Source: Nemertoderma westbladi (lineage: Eukaryota > Xenacoelomorpha > Nemertodermatida > Nemertodermatidae). Taken from it: 64,000 nucleotides of DNA. This document shows, one piece after another, positions 57,440 through 64,000 of this stretch. Within the stretch, counting starts at the first letter, position 1. Each line of letters starts with the position of its first letter. The position numbers were made by a program, and so were the translations under genes. Location of the stretch: contig JAUCBJ010004529.1 in the NCBI GenBank assembly GCA_032718475.1, forward strand, positions 1-64,000. The letters run 5' to 3'. A model generated the notes under the pieces. It was given only the letters and a program-made list of their open reading frames with translations, did not search any database and was not told where the DNA came from.

Positions 57440-58560
57440 ATATCAATTAAAGTTTGTAATGCCTGGGGGCTAGTTGCCATAAGTGATAAATCATCTGCAT
57501 AAGAAATATTGTTACAACTACTATTATTCAAATTGCACCCTAAATTTGTATTATTTAGCTGACGTGAGAGATCGTCCATATAAACATTATACAAAATGGG
57601 AGAAATTACACTGCCCTGCTTAACACCATTTGATACAGGGAATTTACTTGTAAAAGACCTTTCCCATTTAATACATATAACTTGATTGCAATACCAATAG
57701 TCGAACTATAGATTTAGGTAACCCCCTATCTAATAATTTACTAAATAACAGCATATAATAACAATAATAATAACAGTTATTTCTTTTAGCACAAATATAT
57801 ATAAATCAGTGCTATGATATGCCTTAAAATCAAACTGGTTATCCGTTACATTAAGTTTAGATTTGTATCTTGTAAGAATCACCCATTCTAGAACTTTAGA
57901 TATCATGTTGGAGATAGCTACTGGGCTATAATTACTTTTATCAGTAACTCGCTCATTCTTATTCATTATTCTTTATTACAGGCACAATGTAGCTACTAAT
58001 AAGTGAAGAAGGTAAATAACTATAAAATAAATCCGTGGAAAGTAAAAAAGATAAATTGACTGACAGGTTGTCAGGAGCATTTAGTAAATGTTCCGCACTC
58101 ACTCTATCGGCACCACATGCCTTACCCATTCAACAGTTTACTATATTCTTCACGCCCCAAATATATCCTCTTCACCCATGGCTGAGTCTACAGTGTCCGG
58201 TAAGACGACACGCTGGCAACTTAACTTTGAAACCTGCTTCTAGAAATCCTTACAATCCGAATTTAACAAGCTTTGTGCCAAGGGATAATTTCTGATTCGT
58301 GTTTCCGATTTACAACATTGTCAAAGGGATAACCTAAACGACGCCCATATATTATGCATCTCTACAGCAATTGGGCCATCCCATGGACTCCCAACCACAA
58401 GCTATCACATGAAATCCTCTCTAGCTTTATCGTACTTGTCCTTAACAATTTCCAACCACCCAGGAACAATTGGAAAATATTTTTCACGAGGACTATGCAT
58501 AGGAATGGAAGATTTTGAAGCCACCGGAATAGCAAAACGGACCAATGTATGATTAGCCAA
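57440..58560 (-). pseudogene. LINE (CR1-like) ORF2 fragment, opposite strand
   Basis: On the minus strand in order: a linker with PGWLEIVKDKYDKARED (about 58460), KACGADRVSAEHLL (about 58100), SNYSPVAISNMISKVLEWVI (57940-57880), DFKAYHSTD, then SNGVKQGSVISPILYNVYMD (57650-57580) and the catalytic SYADDLSLMATSPQALQTL (57510-57455). Frameshifts and deletions interrupt it. Its sequence stops abruptly at the 3' tail of the plus-strand LINE at about 57435, so the two are tail to tail. Confidence 0.8.
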
Positions 58561-58607
58561 ACGGACCCATCTAGAAGACTTTGCGAAACCGATTTCTTTG
58601 TGATAAC

Positions 58608-59006
58608 CTAGAATGAATTATATGGAAACTGTGAGCGAGTAGAATTATCGCATTTACCCAAAGGAATACATAATCTAATACAAGTAACATCAGTACTGAG
58701 TTTACTCTTGACATACGATTCCACCATCTCCTTCGTAACCTCAGGATCACAGTTCGTAAGAAACAACTTTGACATTGCCTCAGCAGTGGGAAAACCTCCA
58801 GGCACGAAGTTATTCAACCATGGCTGTGACACACCTCCATTCCTTCCACCCAAACATACACCATGACCATTGTGACTGGTTGCTTGAGAAGCGCGAACCT
58901 GACGTCGTTGGCATCTCTCATTTGGGAATTGCCACTCTGCATCTTCTATACCTTTCCGCATAGCATCAACATATGAGCGGTTCGACGCATCATCTTCCCA
59001 TGACAC
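58608..59006 (-). pseudogene. 132-codon frame, possibly LINE ORF1 or endonuclease-side remnant
   Basis: The frame MSWEDDASNRSYVDAMRKGI begins the protein; the second half has SKLFLTNCDPEVTKEMVESY and LSTDVTCIRLCIPLGKC. It lies directly upstream, on the same strand, of the minus-strand LINE ORF2 fragment, and the last part has the look of an RNA-binding (RRM-like) fold used by some LINE ORF1 proteins. I do not recognise it firmly. Confidence 0.4.
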
Positions 59007-59610
59007 AGCAGCATGGGCAGTACTATGGATCCACCATCCTTATCCAAGCTACTTGGACAGATGAACCATCAGGTCCAGGTTCCAGTACCGGTACCATTGT
59101 TAAATGGGCTGAAACTGGACCCGACCTACTCCGGTTAGACAAATCCGATTTTCGGACACAGTTGTGCTTGAGATCAGCAAACTTACCCATACCTGTCGCA
59201 TCAGTGAGATCATATCAGATGAGTTTACACTATGTGGTGATAAACTCCTGTGATCCCTCATTACGAATATTACATTAGGAACCATCTCCGAGAAACCAGG
59301 ATATTCAAATATGGATTCATGGACATAATATCCGAAACACTGTTCATCCAAAACTGGGAAGTGTTTTATTTCCTTAAAACCATCTTGGGCGTCCCATGCA
59401 CTAACAAACCCAGATAGAATATTTTTAGCTTGTTAGATTGTTTTATATTTTTGTATGTCACAATAATTTGAATTGAGTGTATTTTTATCTGTGTTTCCAT
59501 GATGCCTACACAATGAGGCTTACTTAATATATTATATTTATATATATATAGTTAATTATAAGGAACAAGATGTGTACAGTACAAGCTGACTGGTGAAATA
59601 TATATATATA

Positions 59611-61340
59611 GAAACAAATGTGAAACCAGTCTCCTATCAAAGATGAAACCTGCCTACAAATAAACACTTTAATAACTGCTCGAATAACTATTCTATATAT
59701 TAGAAAATACAGGACTTTTTGTCCACAGAAAGGGGTAAGTCTACATGCTAAATTTGATAAAAATAAAGGGTTTCAGGATTTAAACACTGTACCCAGAGAA
59801 ACACAGCTCCATCATCAGCAGTGTACTGTGAGTCCCTAACCCTATCTTAATACAGCACTGTACCAATTGACCAAGAAATAGGAAATGTAACCAAATACTA
59901 AGGTGACCAGACGTCCCGCTTTCGGCAGGACAGTCCCGCTTTGTAGTCCCTCTGTCACATTGTCCCCCGAGATGCCTGGCGGGACGCCCGATTGTCCCGC
60001 CTTGGCTGAAACGATCCTGCTTTTCTAGTGAAATGTTGAATATAATTATTTTAACTCTAAACTGAACTAAACCTTATGGTAAGGAAATTTGAAATGACTG
60101 ATCTGCCGCACTGCACTGCAGCTGTTAAGTTCACCTGCCACTACTACCTGTACGGCCTGACTGAAATCGAAACTAAAACCATTTATACAGTATATTATAA
60201 TTGTTGTAGGCCTACGGTTTTTTCATGATTAAGTTCCTGTGCGCGTACGAAATGCGAAGCGATTTTGATTGACTGCATATTACCGTTTACTGATGAACTC
60301 ATGTTTAAAGATATCGAACAAGCTTCATTTGTTTCATTTTCCTTTGACAGTTCAAACCGAATGGTGCGGTGGCTGATTGCGGCCTATTATTGCCATTTTT
60401 TAATGTTTATCACCCGGGTGAAAAATATTTAAATGTTTAACCTTTCGGTGATTGTTTTGATTAGAATAACATGCCACTATAACCTGATCCTTTCCCTTAA
60501 TTGATTATTAAGATTGGGCGAGATATGCCAAGAGTGAATCTGGATCAAAATGATAGCTTTCGATATTATTTATAAGGAATCTAACTACATGTGTTCAGAG
60601 TTCCGACACATTCCTGGCGCGTTTTTCACCCGAGTCATAAATCGCCCCTTTCATTTTGAAACCACCTATATGGGATTTTTGCCGAAATGGATATTGCTGC
60701 ATTTCTTTATGTTAAAATGTATTCTGAATCTGATTAACTCACTTAGAAGGCCATGCCCCCAAAATCTTATACCAGTAAATCCTAAAACAAACTACCGAAG
60801 TGCATGCAACCAAAATAAGAAAGAACCAAAGTAAGAATAATGACCAAATTGTGTACCACTATATCTAACATGCATAACAAATGTTAACATGTTAGATATA
60901 GTGGTACACAATTTGGTCATTATTCTTACTTTGGTTCTTTCTTATTTTGGTTGCATGTACTTTGGTGGTTTGTTTTAGGCTTTACTGCTATCAGATTTTG
61001 GGTATCATCTATATCTACTTTCCGCCTGATTTGTTTTTTTCTGTATTTCAGTATTTGGTTACATTTCCTATTTCTTGGTCAATTGGTACAGTGCTGTATT
61101 AAGATAAGGTTAGGGACTCACAGTACACTGCTGATGATGGAGCTGTGTTTCTCTGGGTACAGTGTTTAAATCCTGAAACCCTTTATTTTTATCAAATTTA
61201 GTATGTTACACTTACCCATTTCGGCGGACAAAAAGTCCTGTATTTTCTAATATATAGGATAGTAATTCGTGCAGTTATTAAAGTGTTTATTTGTAGGTAG
61301 GTTTCATTTTTGATAGGAGACTGGTTTCACATTTGTTTCT
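59611..61340. mobile_element. 1.7 kb quasi-palindrome (head-to-head repeat copies)
   Basis: Outer arms 59611-59898 and 61051-61340 are inverted copies, about 95% identical by eye over 290 bp (for example CAGTGTACTGTGAGTCCCTA). Inner arms 60758-60872 and 60888-61002 pair over about 115 bp around a 15 nt loop. The right side joins inner and outer arms with only about 48 bp; the left side has about 860 bp of unrelated sequence starting TAAGGTGACCAGACGTCCCG, probably a later insertion. So the original was a roughly 920 bp near-perfect palindrome. Confidence 0.85.
59899..60757. mobile_element. probable insertion inside the left arm of the quasi-palindrome
   Basis: This segment has no counterpart in the opposite arm. 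It starts TAAGGTGACCAGACGTCCCG and continues with repeated GTCCCGC and TTGTCCC words (59910-60005), a sequence type I associate with dispersed DNA transposons. The opposite end is not defined and the expected 48 bp of arm is missing, so there was a deletion too. Confidence 0.4.
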
Positions 61341-61865
61341 ATAATTAATTATATATATATATAATTAACAAATTTCGTGAATTTACACCACCCCTCTACT
61401 TGTGATGTAATCTCAGTAACATGGTCCTGATAACCACCTATTCATAATGTAATTTAAAACATCATTACACACCAGAGTTTCCTTCCGATGGTGCAGGACT
61501 GAAAAAGTCCTCCTTATCAGACTCAACCCTAGTAGTAGGCCTATCCGCTGGTACGGCTGGTAGGCTGTTTAGTCAGTAGGTAGGTACCATATAAGCAGTA
61601 TAGCAGTGCATCAGTCCAGTGCAGTCAGTCTGTTGCCATTATATTTTATAATTATATTATATTATAATTTGAAAGTGGTGGGAAGGATACTTTACAAATA
61701 AAGTAGCCGTAACGCGACAGTAGCTAACGCGACAACTCCATTATAAAGTACTACCTGCAGTCCGCCCCGCCCATTCATAATTTGTAGTACCTGCTTGATT
61801 ATTGCCTGCCTACATGTACCATAAGTTCAGAAGAGCCTAAATGCTGACAGGTGGAGGTGCGACTA
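61341..61865. other. gene-free spacer
   Basis: AT-rich sequence with a (TA)n stretch at 61350-61365 and AGGCCTA. No coding frame is supported. Confidence 0.35.
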
Positions 61866-61867
61866 AT

Positions 61868-62470
61868 CACGCATTGAGAAAATAAATACCAATTTATTTT
61901 TAAAGTTATTTTGAGAATAATAACATTGAGAAGAGATTGATTCCATTAAAAAACAAAACAACGAGAAAATAAATACAATGAGAAAAATATATGCAAAATA
62001 TAAATATTGAGACAACAAACACATTGAAACAATAAACACATTGAGACAATAAACACATTGAGACAATAAACACATTGAGACAATAAACACATTGAAACAA
62101 TAAACACATTGAGACAATAAACACATTGAGACAATAAACACATTGAGACAATAAACACATTGAGACAATAAACACATTGAGACAATAAACACATTGAGAC
62201 AATAAACACATTGAGACAATAAACACATTGAGACAATAAACACATTGAGACAATAAACACATTGAGACAATAAACACATTGAGACAATAAACACATTGAG
62301 ACAATAAACACATTGAGACAATAAACACATTGAAACAATAAACACATTGAGAGAATAAACACTTTGAGACAATAAACACATTGAGACAATAAACACATTG
62401 ACAAAACGACATTGAGAAAAAATATTAAGAAAATAAATAAATTGAGAGAAAAAACAATATAAAAAAAAAT
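61868..62470. repeat. 17 bp satellite (GAGACAATAAACACATT)n
   Basis: About 23 clean copies occupy 62010-62400, with degenerate copies (ATTGAGA-AATAAA) on both sides. Because 17 is not a multiple of three and the unit has no stop on the minus strand, all three minus-strand frames are open for 150-177 codons and encode the same 17-residue cycle. No protein function is implied. Confidence 0.96.
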
Positions 62471-63405
62471 ATTAATAAACTAAATTCATTAAAAAAATCA
62501 CAAGATCATGAGAAAAAGATAAAAGTCTCTTATGCAAAACAAACTTCAAACTAAATACAGATGAATGATACTGAAATTTATTTTATCATTATATAATTAT
62601 TGCCTGCCTATTGTGGGAGCCTCCGAAATTAAACCCAGAACCAATTATTTCATTATACATATATAACGTTGTATATTATTTTAATTCTATCTACCTTCTT
62701 ACAGTAATTATAAACGAAGGATCTCCGATGCCTGTAACATATCACAACCAAAACTTATCAGCAGGAAAAACTCCCGACCAACGAGGCGCAAACGCGTAGG
62801 AGCGTTTAAACAAAAATTTACATACGCCTGCTGAGTGAAAATTGATTTCCTTAGCCGTTTGCTTTGTTGTTATAATTTAATATTGAGCCAGCTTTCTCCC
62901 TGTGTAAATTGGTCTCTAAGTAACACAACATCATACACGAAGGAAGACCACACTAATGAATCATTAATTGAGAAACCAGCACTGCGAAGTGTGGCGAATG
63001 GATGTCAGTGAATTCAAGATACAGAGTTAGAAATCTAGATAGGAATTAATTTGGGATAAGAATAGAACAAAGTTCATTGAGAGTTTAGGGAATCGTGAAT
63101 TATCATAATTCAATAGCTAGTAAAGCTCTTATGAAACTGTAGGACCTAGGCTATTATTGGGAATCTTAAATATACACAAAAAGCTGAGTATCTTTTTTGA
63201 AAAATGTAATGTAAAGCATGGAAAACGGAGAGGACATTTATCCTCTTTATAAGTTCATATAGATGATAATAGGAATAATGTGTTTACATTACCGGTCCGT
63301 ATATAACAGCAGCGTACACGTCTGCACTATGTATAATACTTTAGGCTTTTATACTGATAATGTCGTCCCTCTTTATTATCCCCTAGAAATGTGCTGGGGG
63401 GAATT
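62471..63405. other. gene-free stretch
   Basis: No supported gene, RNA or repeat structure apart from its AT-rich composition. Confidence 0.35.
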
Positions 63406-63408
63406 TGC

Positions 63409-63427
63409 CCCCCCCCCCCCCCCCCCC
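63409..63427. repeat. poly-C run at the edge of a LINE fragment
   Basis: About 19 C follow GGGGGGAATTTG and lie next to the LINE fragment that starts within 20 bp. Confidence 0.9.
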
Positions 63428-63434
63428 TGTCAAA

Positions 63435-63800
63435 ATGTTGGTCTTTCTGGAGTTAATAAAAAGACCAACACTAGAAGCAGCATGTTCTAATGAGCTGAGG
63501 AGCCGTTGGGCTCCCTCTAGTGATTCTGAGAGTACTCCTAAGTCATCAGCAAAGTCTAGATCAGTTAGGTACTTGGCAGAATTTCCTCGACTTCTGGAGC
63601 CAGTAGGTGGAGTTATCATCACCCCATCATCATTATGATGATCTAAGGACATGCGTAGACATAGTCAACCACAATTATGTATGAACAAGAATGGTGCAAG
63701 TGTGTCTCCCTGGAGGACGCCCCATAACACTTCAAATGGTTCTGTGTCACCGTCAACAGTAGACACAAACGTTGTCGAACCATCGTATACTGATCTGAAG
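63435..63800 (-). pseudogene. RTE-like LINE fragment, copy of 51625-52000
   Basis: On the minus strand it carries the RT motif region (GVLQGDTLAPFLF-type) and then LTDLDFADDLGVLSESLEGA and LEHAASSVGLFINSRKTNIL in one frame (63652-63430). It is about 93-95% identical by eye to 51625-52000 and stops at the same C-terminal point, just before the poly-C run. It is truncated at both ends. Confidence 0.82.
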
Positions 63801-63855
63801 ATCTGACCCGTATACCTATGCCCAGCCCATTGCTGCATATGAAAGAACTATGACT

Positions 63856-63909
63856 GGACTTTTACTATTACTCAGCGTGGCATACCACGCTGAGTAATAG
63901 TAAAAGTCC
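63856..63909. repeat. 54 nt perfect hairpin
   Basis: Arms of 25 bp (63856-63880, starting GGACTTTTACTATTACTCAG, and 63885-63909) are exact complements around the 4 nt loop CATA. There is no TSD or repeat context nearby. Confidence 0.93.
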
Positions 63910-64000
63910 AAGAACAATCCCAGCAGAATTGTTTTTCATTTCTTACTGTAAGTAATGTAAGAAGATTCCAACCACTTACAAACCTCGCTCAACAAAGCAT

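Noticed and set aside
61868-62412. Three overlapping 150-177 codon minus-strand proteins rich in Cys, Leu, Val
   Set aside because: They are three frame readings of one 17 bp satellite.

Overview
The window is animal nuclear DNA, AT-rich and crowded with repeats. Two metazoan genes, a FAM184-family coiled-coil protein and an FMN-type formin, sit among many decayed non-LTR retrotransposons, DNA transposons, MITEs and satellite arrays. The frequent short palindromes AGGCCTA and ACCGGTA, the C/G homopolymer runs and the transposon families would suit a marine invertebrate, perhaps an echinoderm or another invertebrate deuterostome. That placement is an impression only. I see no bacterial operon, CRISPR array, tRNA, rRNA or virus.

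Layout. 1-6.4 kb: gene-free DNA, a 1.9 kb minisatellite with a 42/43 bp unit (1648-3520) and a 553 bp Harbinger-like MITE (4218-4770). 6.8-18 kb: the gene island, with FAM184 (6781-10053, +) and the formin (17995-14243, -) convergent and 4.2 kb apart. Both are long, intact single-exon frames, unusual for these normally multi-exon families. 20-26 kb: a LINE remnant, then a 4.4 kb element with TA-flanked diverged inverted ends (21445-25862) holding a broken copy of a multicopy animal protein family (motif HALSGCD) and a second LINE piece. 26.6-30 kb: three satellite blocks, a GCACAGAGCC-type repeat, a (GTAGGC/GTAGGT)n array and an AACAAYGAGC array, the last two separated by a 34 bp perfect palindrome. 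30.9-33.2 kb: a hAT transposase gene spoiled by only one frameshift and one stop. 34.3-35.4 kb: a Mutator-like non-autonomous element with 145 bp inverted repeats and a 9 bp target duplication. 36.9-39.6 kb: a complete 2.7 kb DNA transposon with near-identical 38 bp ends, AGCT on both sides, about ten subterminal repeats and a transposase-like reading frame. 42-44 kb: two foldback elements. 44.8-59 kb: at least five LINE fragments of several families and a decayed alpha-kinase gene (50486-51290). 59.6-61.3 kb: a large quasi-palindrome. 61.9-62.5 kb: a 17 bp satellite. 63.4-64 kb: another LINE fragment and a 54 nt perfect hairpin.

The two host genes need not work together. The formin should nucleate and elongate actin filaments; the FAM184 protein has no settled biochemical role. 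Most of the rest is transposon biology, and the best candidates for something under-described are the two DNA elements at 21445-25862 and 36903-39598 and the DEP-like module in the formin.
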